Shown: positions 1-9,186 of the stretch, piece after piece
How positions within the stretch are numbered: the first letter of the stretch is position 1
Layout: every line of letters begins with the position of its first letter
Assembly: GCA_000310025.1 (NCBI GenBank)
Contig: FN649728.1
Span: 5,797,040-5,810,981 of the forward strand
Length of the DNA stretch: 13,942 bases
Reading direction: 5' to 3'
Source of the DNA: Ectocarpus siliculosus
Taxonomy: Eukaryota; Sar; Phaeophyceae; Ectocarpales; Ectocarpaceae
Notes under the pieces: model-generated
What the model was told of the DNA's origin: nothing
Seen by the model: only the letters and a program-made list of their open reading frames with translations
The model's database searches: none
Made by a program: the position numbers and the translations under genes

Positions 1-27
1 TTGGAAAAGGGGGGACGCATGTTTCGG

Positions 28-44
28 CCCCCCCCCCCCCCCCC
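28..44. repeat. C homopolymer, 17 bases, near left edge
   Basis: An uninterrupted C run lies 27 bases from the window start, within presumed CDS1 intron sequence upstream of the first visible exon. Confidence 0.9.
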
Positions 45-124
45 GCGAGCACTCTTGGCGACCAAGACTGCGAATGCCACATGCGTTAACCCCGGGACCA
101 CCACCAAAATCACACGGCGCGCAG

Positions 125-283
125 GAGGGCATGGCCATCGTGCGCGACGGGGTCTCCGGGGTGCTCCTGGAGGCCGAGAAGGGAGGGGCCAAGTCTCTCC
201 GGCGCCAGCAGTGGGGAGTGCTGTGGGTGCTGGGGCTCGCGGTGTACGGCAGGATGCTGGTGAAGGAGATCGCGGGCGTGGCG
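125..283 (+). other. CDS1: CDS1 first visible exon (residues 1-53)
   Basis: This exon is bounded by GCGCGCAG at 117-124 and the donor GTGAGG at 284. It is open and in phase with the next exon. It encodes a short charged stretch, then [20 protein letters not shown]. The aromatic-rich helix ending in YG matches the segment that follows the first two membrane helices in eukaryotic CDP-DAG synthases. The ATG at 131 is unlikely to be the true start, because the family has roughly 100 or more residues before this point. The acceptor has a poor pyrimidine tract, so the 5' boundary could differ. Confidence 0.7.
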
Positions 284-3200
284 GTGAGGTGGCGAAAAGC
301 CGGGCAGGCGGGAACGTCTCCCCTCCCCCCGCTTGTATGGGTTCTGAATTCATCCGTACATGTCTCTCCACCATTCGTCCGTACATGTCTCTCCACCATT
401 CATCCGTACATGTCTCTCCACCCTGTTCCGCTGGTGTGGGTTCCGGATGCATCCTTGCATGTGTCTCCATCCTCGTCCCGCTTGTGTGAGTTGTGGATTC
501 GTCCACCGTTTCAGCGGAAGACGAGACCTACCGAGGATAGAGGACGATTAGGTGGTGTTCTCCCACGCGTTTGCCGTGCGCGTAACCCCCCCTCATCCCT
601 TCCGCGTAAAACTCCCTTGGTATCGGTGTAAACAGGAGCCATCCACGTGGATGATGGCCTTCTGCCGGTGGCACGTCCCCGGGTGCGCCGCCCTGTACGT
701 CGGCCTCCTTCTGTGGTTCATCACCACCTTGCGGAGCCCCCCGCTTATCATGTACGGCACGATGCGTCGTGAGTAGTCCCAAGCTCTTCTGCTGCGTGTC
801 TCATGAGTACGGTCCCTTGCGAAGTCCCCCCCGTCGCGTAAAGTGAGTAGTTCCAGAAGCTACTATGTCGATTGTCATGTGAATACGGACCTGGTCGATC
901 GCCGCACTTGCTAGCTTCTGCTACGTTTTTTGTCTCGCACCGTCGGGCCCCCCAGGGGGTGGTCCGTGGCGACCACCCGCTGGTGTAAAGGGGTCGAGCT
1001 CTTCGGTTTTGAAACGTTTGGCGACGCAGGTTGAACCACACCAAGTACCGTGAGAGCCGGTTCTGTGCTCTCGCCTTTTCCCTCCGTCACCGGCAACCTC
1101 GTGTACTGGTCGTCCACCTACAAGAATTGAACAGACAGCGTTTTTTTGTCACAAGTTGTGATGATGCTCACCTCGTCATCTCATGTCGCTCACTCGCCCT
1201 CGATCTCAAAGACGAACGGATGTTGTCGATGCCTTGTGCAGCTCCAGTTCATCATGTGTTTTGTAGCTTCCGACTTTCCTCGGCATCGTCGGCATCGTCG
1301 GCATCGAAGGACACATACCTGACGCACGCGTAGTACTGTAGACCATCGCTGTATATCAATTGCTATTTAGTCTGATTCTTCCACGGCCGATTTTAGTGGC
1401 CAAGGCCCTACGTTAGATATATTCACGCATGTACTCTCCTTAAGAGTACAGTTCTGTTGGCTGGAACTAAACGGCGTGGGTGGTACGTGAACAGTTCTTA
1501 CAACAAGTTTGTCTCCTTGATGTCTTGGTTGTGTCGGCTGGAGCAAAGCGGCCTGGGTTTTACGTTAGGTACGCAGCATTCTCTTACTAACGTCCTCAAA
1601 GTGTTCCACCGAGAAATAACCGGCTCGTATCGTGTCGGACAACGCACCGGGTGGAACGATGCAGGTACCAGCTTGGACAGCTGTCTGCGGCGCACTTCGC
1701 CTCCTTCCTCGTCCTCCCTTCCGCCCTCGTGTCCTTCGCGGCGAGGGGCGGCCTCTTCTGGTAAGGGCAAGAGATGCCCCAATTGGGATGTGCCTGCGTG
1801 AACCATAGTCCACCACCGCCCACTTTTCCATTCTCATCTGCAGACATCCCCGCCCGGTTTCCGGTGCGAAGATAAGATAATCACCCACAAGGATGAAGGA
1901 TAGAACCTCTGGTTGTTGAACCCCGCCGTCCCCGCCGAGTACAGTGGCAGTTTGTTCATTTGCCTCCTTTCGTAAACTACGTGTGTCGTCTTCCTCCAAT
2001 GTACCGCAGTCCGTCGGTCCTTTGGTGCTTCGAGTTCACGCCGCAACACGTGATCCTACTTGTTGAAGCTGAAATGAACAAATAGTGTTTTGCTTTGTTT
2101 CATTGGCGCCGCGGCTAGGCCTTCCCAGCTGGTACGCATGAAAAGAAAAGAAAAACTATTTGGCCGCCCTCTCGGCCCACTTTTTTCGTTGTGCCACATG
2201 CGTGGTCAACTGCAGGTTTGTCATCGCGTCCGCATCGGTGATCATCAACGACATCACGGCCTACATCTGCGGGAGATTGTTCGGGCGAACGCCCCTGACG
2301 GTCTTGTCTCCCAAGAAGACGTGGTACGCAGGAAAGGAGGAACGGGCTCTCCTTTGTCGCTCGTTTGGTGACGCGTGTCACGCTCGTTGCTGTTGGATGC
2401 CGCTGCTTGTGGTATTTTTGTTTTGGACGGAAACCATCTCTGGTCCATGGTGTGTGAACAGGGTGGCTTTTCTCGTTTGTTTAGTGGACGATGGTGCTGT
2501 TGGTGTTGATCTCACTGCTGCGGTTGCTGCTGTTTTACTGCGTGGCCGGGTCGAGGGGATGCCTGCACGTGCTTGCACCCACGGGCGTAGGTATGCACCC
2601 CTCCGTACCGTGGCGTTTGATTGTTGGCATGAATCCATGCGACTTTCCCGCAGCCCGCGCACAATAGCATATCCCCTCTGTTAACCTGCTGCCTATGTAG
2701 CTTCCTCGTGTTCATATCCGGCGGTGTTGGTTCTACAGGGAGGGGTTTATGGGTGCCGCCCTCTGCACGAGCTTGACCGGGTGGCTGGCGGGGCGCTGGC
2801 TCTGCGGTGTTGATTGGCTCACCTCTTCGAGAAATGTTATCCTTGCCGGCCAAGGGGGACCGGTGGACGCGGTGGGTGGTGACGTTACCTGCTCTTTTGT
2901 TTCCGCTAGGTATATTTTATTTCATTTTTGGTTTGCTTATGTTTGTACGATTGTCCGTTCAGATAGTGCCTGGTCTATAGGGGTTGATATTCATCGCTTT
3001 TGTGCCAAGAAGAGGTGTGAAATTCCATTTTTAATACCGTAAGTGAATGCCATTCCCGGGTCGATTGGTCTTCAACAAGTCTATTCCTGGAGTGCACAAG
3101 AACATGTGATGTAGTCGTATGCGCCCAGAACAGATGGGACGACAAAATATTTACAATTTAGTTTTTTATTATTGAAGGTCTCAACTGTTTTCCCCGCTTG

Positions 3201-4700
3201 TTTCTTCGTTCTGGTGCAACACCGTTTGTTTTGTCTTCTCGTTCGCCAGGGCGACATATTCTTGAAGACAGCGCAGCTGCCCTGGGTAAACATCATGGTT
3301 TCCAAAGCTGAGGTTCACGCCTTCTGGTAAGCGATGCCTCTGCTGCTGCCGAAGGGTATATGCCCTCAGAAGCTGCCGGTGCTAGCTAGCGCCAGCGGGG
3401 TTTGTGCGACTGCGACAGCCTTTTTTGCGCTACCGGTACTTCGTTAGGCGATTGTTTCGATTCCAGACTCGATGATCTTGTTCTCGGCCTTTCCGCGTCA
3501 GGATTGCGCTCATGGCATCCCTCATCGGGCCATTCGGGGGATTTTTCGCGAGCGGCCTCAAGAGGGCCTACGGCGTGAAGGACTTCGGCGACACGTGAGT
3601 CTTGTACCGCGCCTTCCCTTCTCAGACTAGGACGAAAGAGCCGACACAGAGCAACAGTCGGAGGCAAAGGCAACCCGTCGCGTGCAGTGCGGGAGCCTTC
3701 GAATAGTGCATGGCTGAAATATTCATATCGTGTCATTCTCGGAAATAGCGCCGGGTGTCCGGTGTAGTGACGGTAAATCTGGCAGGCACATACCGGACAC
3801 TATTTGAGGGGAACCCGTACAAGAAACGGTTGTTCCGCCAGTTCTTGGTTCTGGGATCCTTTGAAATTCGCCGACCCCCTTTCGTGGTTCGGCCGTCGCT
3901 GTAGAGCGGAAGGATGTGCTCTGCTGGCATTTCGGCACGAGGGGCCCCACAAAATATGCAACATCGCACAGACACATGTCGTTCGTGCACCGGCGAAGCG
4001 GTGTGATGCTTGTGCTGAAAGATGAAATGCTGCCTGTCTTTGGGCAGCGAGAACCGGCAGCCCCAACAAGGCAGGGCGAGGTTTTGCGGTTTGTCGGAAC
4101 CCTAGCCCGCTCGTCACTTTAAGCTGCTTCCGAGTGAAAATCCCGTATGGGTAATAATGTGCCGTTCAAACCACCAGCGAGGTTGGAAGTAGAGGCATGT
4201 ATGCGTGGTCAGCGTTAGACAACTTCTGCTGCGGGCTATTGGCGACTGGACACGCACGGTGACAAGATCGCCTAAAACAAATGGCGAGGGCGCTCTTTTC
4301 GGATAAGGAGATGGCAGTCGCCACAGCAGATACTCCAAGTACCGGGACTCGCCTCACTTTGTTCATGAACCCGTGCTCGGTGTCACTCGCAGGCGCCATG
4401 AAAACCCTGAACACGACAACATGCGTACCACGAAACCGTACCCTGTGCTGTGCCCCCACTCTAGATACAAGTATTCATGAAGGTTTTGCGTGGTTGTTTG
4501 TTTGCCAAAATAACAAAAACGTACGAAAAGTGTCTTTCTGTCCTGTTGAACAACTTCGTTTGCGATTGCGCTTTTTTTCTTCTCGGTCGATCAGGATCCC
4601 GGGGCATGGTGGGGCAGGAGACCGGTTCGACTGCCAGGTCATGCTTCTGCCGCTCGTTTTCTTCTATCTCAAGGCGTTCGCTCCTGACTTAGATATCTAG
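125..4700 (+). CDS. CDS1: CDP-diacylglycerol synthase (phosphatidate cytidylyltransferase), 5'-partial, 8 exons
   Basis: The enzyme makes CDP-diacylglycerol from CTP and phosphatidate, the precursor of phosphatidylinositol, phosphatidylglycerol and cardiolipin, in ER-type membranes. I joined exons 125-283, 636-751, 1665-1760, 2216-2323, 2739-2871, 3250-3326, 3502-3594 and 4595-4700 (stop TAG). Every junction is GT-AG and keeps frame, giving 295 residues. Family landmarks appear in order: a [13 protein letters not shown] helix (about 29-41), [13 protein letters not shown] (72-84), YQLGQL then GLFWF, INDITAY (134-140), FGRTPL...LSPKKTWEGF (146-163), [15 protein letters not shown] (237-248), and the signature S247, K250-R251, K256-D257, H265-G-G, D270-R-x-D273. 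About seven hydrophobic segments fit a polytopic enzyme. The N-terminus and first helices should lie left of the window. The protein ends soon after the last helix, without the longer tail of animal and plant homologues. The family call is very secure. The start of the first exon and the exon 5 donor (2872) are the least certain boundaries, although the latter gives the expected spacing after WLT. Confidence 0.93.
284..635 (+). other. CDS1 intron carrying a minisatellite
   Basis: The intron runs from donor GTGAGG to acceptor GTAAACAG, phase 0, 352 nt. About half of it is tandem repeat (328-509). No open frame across it continues the protein. Joining its flanking exons gives the expected spacing between the YG helix and the next membrane segment, so no exon appears to be missing here. 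Confidence 0.75.
328..509. repeat. Nested minisatellite, 25-bp unit inside a ~50-bp unit
   Basis: Three consecutive 25-bp copies lie at 351-375, 376-400 and 401-425, differing by only a few bases (core CCGTACATGTCTCTCCACC). They sit in a longer unit beginning CCGCTKGTRTGGGTT that recurs at 329, 428 and 478. The first long unit is expanded by extra 25-bp copies. It lies wholly within the intron. Confidence 0.9.
752..1664 (+). other. CDS1 intron with competing donor and 9-bp repeats
   Basis: This 913-nt intron is spliced in phase 2 from GTACGG (752) to GATGCAG (1664). Joining these sites rebuilds LIMYQLGQL, the expected family spacing. A stronger-looking GTGAGT donor lies 17 nt downstream at 769 but leaves the wrong phase. 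The intron contains a 9-bp tandem repeat at 1281-1305. I see no other coding signal in it. Confidence 0.75.
1281..1305. repeat. Short tandem repeat, 9-bp unit
   Basis: The unit CGGCATCGT occurs 2.8 times in a row without mismatch, within the second visible CDS1 intron. A similar but degenerate ATCGTCGGCATTGTCGGC occurs at about 6020-6037 in the intergenic region. Confidence 0.85.
3595..4594 (+). other. Last CDS1 intron (1000 nt), splits the catalytic signature
   Basis: It runs from donor GTGAGT to acceptor CGGTCGATCAG and interrupts the threonine codon between DFGD and IPGHGG. Phase and family alignment leave no room for a hidden exon. Several short open frames occur on both strands, but none shows recognisable protein features. 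Confidence 0.85.
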
Positions 4701-5236
4701 GCCTATTTTGTCGTGCTGTCGAGATATGGTTCACGTTGGAGGCGTCGCCTGAAACGGCCTGCCACAACACTCTGTGAGGAATGGGTCCTGACGGCCTTAA
4801 GGAAACGGGTTCGCGTCAAACGCGCGGCGTAGCTCAGTCCTTTACGTGGCCAAGTTTGCCACTTGGGCCGCTGGCCTTGAACATGTGTTAGCCTCACGCG
4901 GTGTTTTGTCCTGGGCCTGTTGGGCTGCCGAGTACTTCATGCGGTACTCGTGCGCGGCCGGAGGGGGCGGTTTAGTGACAATTTTTTGCCCCCGTGATGA
5001 TGCCTGGCGTTCTCGCCTAGAGTTTTTCGTTTCTGCACGCTCGCGGGGATCAGCGGTGAAGATTGTACTGCACATAAGCTTCGTGGAGAGGGCAGGAAGG
5101 GGCTTCGGCTGGCCCTTCACCATCGTCTCCGTCGGTTATTGTACGGCTCGTTAGTCCACAGTAGTGAGCCATCCAGGATTAGTGTCGCAGACAGAGCCGA
5201 GCGTTAGGGGAGGGCGTATTGGTGTGTGGATGGCAA
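4701..5236 (+). other. Probable CDS1 3' UTR / downstream flank
   Basis: No conserved gene is visible. A 102-codon frame on the plus strand (4846-5154) lacks an ATG near any recognisable promoter, matches no family I know and has the look of chance openness. I see no canonical AATAAA, so the 3' end cannot be placed. If this is a brown alga, UTRs of several hundred bases would be normal. Confidence 0.45.
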
Positions 5237-5593
5237 TTATTTATGACCGGAGGGAAGTGGCATCTTCTTCCTTGGGTTATTGGTGGAATGCGTTTCTTGT
5301 TCTTGAGCTGCGCCATTTTCCAGGCTGAAGGATGTCATCCGAATGGCGACCGTGGCTTCGGAGGCTCGGTTCTGTGTATTATATAGTATTCTTGCCAACA
5401 TCAATGACAGGTTTTGCACCTGAAAACAGAGAGGGGCAGCGACAGGAATTGGATCGCTACCACTAGTGACAAGGGTACGGCGTAGTGTACGACAAGTAGG
5501 CAGGCGACAGGAAGCGTGAGCACCACTTTTCACGCACTTGATCAATAGTGACATGACCAGCAGCAACAGTAGTGAGGCAGGAGTGATTTGCAT
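5237..5593 (-). CDS. Candidate small secreted protein (118 codons), unverified
   Basis: I do not recognise this ORF. Starting from the ATG at 5593 on the minus strand, it begins MQITPASLLLLLVMSLLI, a strong hydrophobic core followed by KCVKSGAHA, which resembles a signal peptide with an A-x-A cleavage site. A short polar protein with few cysteines follows. It lies between two convergent genes, with no recognisable promoter or splice sites. Reading-frame length alone is not convincing, and a hydrophobic run can arise by chance from pyrimidine-biased DNA. It could equally be non-coding. Confidence 0.2.
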   Translation of the reverse strand: MQITPASLLLLLVMSLLIKCVKSGAHASCRLPTCRTLRRTLVTSGSDPIPVAAPLCFQVQNLSLMLARILYNTQNRASEATVAIRMTSFSLENGAAQEQETHSTNNPRKKMPLPSGHK

Positions 5594-7140
5594 CTGAGTG
5601 GCGACGGTACAACATCTCACATGTCTCCTTCGAAAGAGAGTGCATTCAAAGAAGTCAATGCCGTTGTGATCTCAAGGCATATGTTTCTTGCGGAATCGCC
5701 CGCCGTGATGGATGGGTACTCCCGGCGTTCGAGCTCCACCGCGCGCAGGTCCGCCGCCCACATCGCAGCTGCTTCCGACGGCATGGTGGTGATGCTCGAG
5801 GACGATGGATGGCGATGCCGGACGGTGGATGATGCGGTAAATGATGATGTGCGGCGAGTCAGAGCAGAACAGGGGGGGCGGGAAAGGCCCACCGGTCAAC
5901 AACCTCAGTTTCCTTGACCCGATATTTTTCGACAATAGGAAGGTGACATTCATTTCTCCGAAATTCATTGAGCGAGGGAGCTTGATATTCCATGTATTGT
6001 GATAAATCAACGCGACGAGTATCGTCGGCATTGTCGGCGTGAAGCTGATTTGTGTTTGGTTTCTTAATTTAGCTGCAGGCTGAGTTACTACGTTGTTGGC
6101 AGATCACGAGCCGACGGTGGATGAAAAGAAAAAAAAACAGCTGCTCGGAGAACAACCTTAGAAAAATAAGTTGACCACCGTACACGCTCCCCATTGGTAG
6201 TCTACCGCGGACTCTTGCCTGTGGAAGAGAAAGGATGTGGCGCCACATGTAGAGAAATTCGACGGTCACCGTTCGGTGTGGTGGAAAAAAAATATACAGT
6301 CATCCGGGCGCTTGCGCAATCAGCCAGTCAGCAACACTAAATACCTTCCTTCTAACCTTGGCCACAGACCAAACTGTGATGAAAAATGCAACCTGAACGG
6401 CAATGAACGGAACAAAAAGTATCGAACAACGAAGAACATCTACTATTGGTCGTGATCATAACACCGTTTGGAATTTCTGAACAATCTTGATAATAGACTC
6501 TCGCAACGAATGAGTCCATCTGGATCCCTTGATGAGATTCCATTTTCAAAACATATTCAAGAAGATGACAACAACATGAGCGATAGAGACAGCAAGAGGA
6601 CAAACCGGTAAAGAGGAGACAAATAGCGCGCATGTTCGTAGTACGTTGTCGCACACTTCTGATGTATGCAGCATGGTGACGCATTGGCGTCCGTATGCGG
6701 GCTTTCGTCGTGCCATGACTTACTGGCTCTACCGTAGATCACGTCGGCAACTCACTCGGCCCGCACACATTTTCATTACTAAGCCACCTCTGAAATGAAT
6801 ATGATGCCGTGGTTGGTGCCACGGCGACCCTGAGATTCGATTTTTTCCGACATTGTTCGAGAAGCCAAAAAGAACGACCAAGACAGGAAGATACAACAGA
6901 AGGCATACCGGTCGACAGGACCGAAACAGCGCCCATGGTCGCGCACTTCTGGCGCAACATGTCGCGATATGTGCGCCATAGGTCGAGATCGACCTTTGAG
7001 AAACGGTGGTTCCAATCGACCTTTGAGAAACGGTGGTTCCAGAAGGCTCAAAACCGAGAAACAAACCGATGAGACAAATGATCTGGTAAACTATGGCGAC
7101 CAACACTTGCTACAACACAACCACTCTACGAAGCGTCGCG
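5594..7140. other. Intergenic, no recognised gene
   Basis: The part around 5690-5880 is GC-richer and open on both strands (109 codons plus, 91 and 119 codons minus), so one strand could carry an exon, but neither translation is familiar. From about 5930 to 6700 the DNA becomes AT-richer with A-runs. A 14-bp perfect palindrome, ATGTGGCGCCACAT, lies at 6235-6248. No RNA gene or transposon ends are seen. Confidence 0.4.
6988..7041. repeat. Exact 27-bp tandem duplication
   Basis: Two identical adjacent 27-bp units (6988-7014 and 7015-7041) start ATCGACCTTTGAGAAACGG. Because 27 is a multiple of three, a surrounding plus-strand frame reads STFEKRWFQ twice, and a minus-strand frame is also open. 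The identity of the copies suggests a recent duplication. Confidence 0.95.
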
Positions 7141-7150
7141 TATAAAAGGA
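7139..7150 (+). promoter_or_regulatory. Possible TATA box
   Basis: CGTATAAAAGGA is a textbook TATA-box sequence on the plus strand. The first ATGs downstream (7283 and 7404) open only 19- and 70-codon frames with no recognised features, so no gene can be assigned. A chance match is quite possible. Confidence 0.25.
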
Positions 7151-7338
7151 CACCTTCCACGGGACCACCTCCTGGTGTAGATACATCCGGCCGCTCGCAC
7201 CAGAGCAGCAAAACCGTGGCTGCCGGCACTACTTATGTATTAGTTAATCGCTGATACAACCTGCCCCCATTCTGAGCACTAAATGCGTCTACCGCCGCTG
7301 ACCCACTCACCGTACTACATACTACGGCACCATTGGAT

Positions 7339-7596
7339 CTAGCCGTAGTCGTAGCCGCAATTTTCTACGCCGCGATACGTGGAAGCATTCACAACCGAGC
7401 ACAATGAACTGCCGTCCAAGCAATTTTTCACACGGGTTTCGAAGTTGTAGGCTTCCAGTTCGAGCTGCAGGCAAGAACGACCAGTGCGCACCAACCATCC
7501 AACATCAACAGCAGCAGCGCTACTTAGCTCGAGCGCCCCCAAGACGCCATGACTGCAGTACAGCAGCGATAGAAGTGGTACAGCAGTGTGGCGCAT
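7339..7596 (-). CDS. Candidate small secreted cysteine-containing protein (85 codons), unverified
   Basis: I do not recognise this ORF. It has a true ATG start (7596) and begins MRHTAVPLLSLLYCSHGVLG, a plausible short signal peptide. The mature part would have four cysteines (about residues 43, 59, 66 and 79) and ends in a Gly/Tyr-rich tail before TAG. It is intact without introns and sits alone between the two conserved genes, antisense to the possible TATA box at 7139. No promoter is visible upstream. The coding case rests only on the ATG, the hydrophobic start and frame integrity, so a chance ORF remains likely. Confidence 0.25.
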   Translation of the reverse strand: MRHTAVPLLSLLYCSHGVLGALELSSAAAVDVGWLVRTGRSCLQLELEAYNFETRVKNCLDGSSLCSVVNASTYRGVENCGYDYG

Positions 7597-7641
7597 GGGA
7601 GCTTGTAGGGGAATAGCTCACTAGCTCACTTGCTATGGAGC

Positions 7642-9186
7642 TGGTGTATCATGAGATTTTTTCTTCAGACAGATAAAAACAGACGGACCGACCCACCAAC
7701 ACAACGACAGTGGCAGCAGCGAACGAAACGTGTAGCCGCGTAGACAGACCCACCGCGAGGGCTCAGGGCTTGAACTGTTCAGCAATGCTGTAGTAGTATC
7801 ACGCGCGGCACACACAAACAAGCCACCTTGAGGCTGACGGCGAAGAACCCTTGTAGATATGATATTGGAGCAGCACAGAAGATACTGCGGTAGGTTTGGC
7901 CGACTCACACCCTGTGGTCGCCCGTTCGTTTTGGGAGGCGTGAAAAAATAATGACGGAACCCGTTTTTTTTCTGCTTGACCTGGCGTGTACAAGGCCCAG
8001 TATTGATCGATAAGAGCTGGGGAGAGGAAAGTAATTTCCTCAGTGATGTGGTCTTTGCTTTTGGAAAAAAATCATGCGCATGAACTGGTCGTGGAATGAG
8101 TGACAAATGTTTCTTTGTAGTGTGAGTGTTGCAGCACGTAACGTAACGCCTGGCAACTTTCGGCATTCCAAGTGTGGAAGGAAGGAAAGCCGCGAAGAAC
8201 GAGTAGTGAAAAATGGCAGACAGTCGCCAGGACCTCCAGAGTCAATAATACTGAGACACCTGGCAAAAAAGAGGCCAAAGTACGCGAGAGAGCCAAGTCC
8301 GCGACGCCGTGAAAAACAAAAGCTTCACAAAGGTTTGAACAAAAGAACCGTCACCGAGAGAATCGGACGGCGTGATGAGTTTCGGCAATGAATCGACCCG
8401 TTCACTCGTTTAGCTTTAGATAAGTGTTCAGCGAGGACTGGGGCAGTTTGTGCGTTCAACATGCAGTCGGTATTGTACTGGTCGGCGTTTCCAAGACGCA
8501 CCGCAGCAGCAGTTCGTTGCCACACTGCAATCAATCCGTGGCTTTCAAATAAAATAGATTTTGGGCGAGAGGAGGAGCAGAGAAAATAACTTCGAATCAT
8601 ACGCAGTGCAAGAGAGGCTACTGCAATGCTGTGCAAGGCCTTTCTCCCTGTGGCAGATACTAGTTTCGTGCTTGTCTCTCCCACGACCAACGTGGGCGAG
8701 CTGATCCCCAAGCGCAACAGCAGACCGCATGTCATAGCGTCACCAGCGGTTGGAGTGAGAGCCTGCCGTGCACGCTGCAGGCTGCATCTACAAATAACCA
8801 CAGATGCCTGGCTGCGACCAACATTTTTTGGGGGCACGAGGACGTGTGTTTTCTTGTCATCCTATCACACAAGGTAAACACGGACGTAGAAATCTACTGG
8901 CTACCGGCGATGGCAGCGGATGCCACGCCGAAAGACGCGGGGAGGGGCAGCGCACGTCAACAAAGGCATCAGGCAGCTACAAGTAGCTCAAGTGACAGCC
9001 TTCCCCTTCATTCGTGCGGGCAACAACAGGCGGCCCAAACAATAGCGAAACCACCACAATCCAATGGGAGGGGTCATGTTTCGCATGCCTCAGCGGTTAG
9101 GCCACTGAACACACGTCCTCGAGAGGAGGGACGGGGGAAGCTTTTAACTCCCCCCCCCCCCCCCCCAAAAGCTAGTGGCACTACCA
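7642..9186 (-). other. Intergenic DNA, probably including the GCLC 3' UTR
   Basis: No gene is recognised. Long minus-strand frames at 7633-8166 and 8325-8837 lack convincing starts (the second opens at GTG) and have unfamiliar translations. A 17-C run on the plus strand (9150-9166) lies 21 nt past the GCLC stop and would be a G-run in that transcript. No AATAAA is seen on the minus strand to mark polyadenylation. Confidence 0.45.
9150..9166. repeat. C homopolymer, 17 bases
   Basis: An uninterrupted run of 17 C on the plus strand lies just past the GCLC stop codon, in its presumed 3' UTR. The true length is doubtful because such runs are error-prone in sequencing. Confidence 0.9.

Noticed and set aside
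1498-1999. Long minus-strand frames over CDS1 exon 3
   Set aside because: They are antisense to a well-supported plus-strand exon and carry no recognisable features.
4824-4900. tRNA-like start with an A-box sequence (TAGCTCAGT at 4830-4838)
   Set aside because: No matching D-stem partner, no anticodon arm and no GGTTCGA-type B box follow at the right distance.
7633-8166. 177-codon minus-strand frame
   Set aside because: Low-complexity, unfamiliar translation with no signal, domain or splice support. It looks like chance openness.
8325-8837. 170-codon minus-strand frame
   Set aside because: It opens at GTG rather than ATG, the translation is unfamiliar, and it lies in the presumed 3' flank of GCLC.
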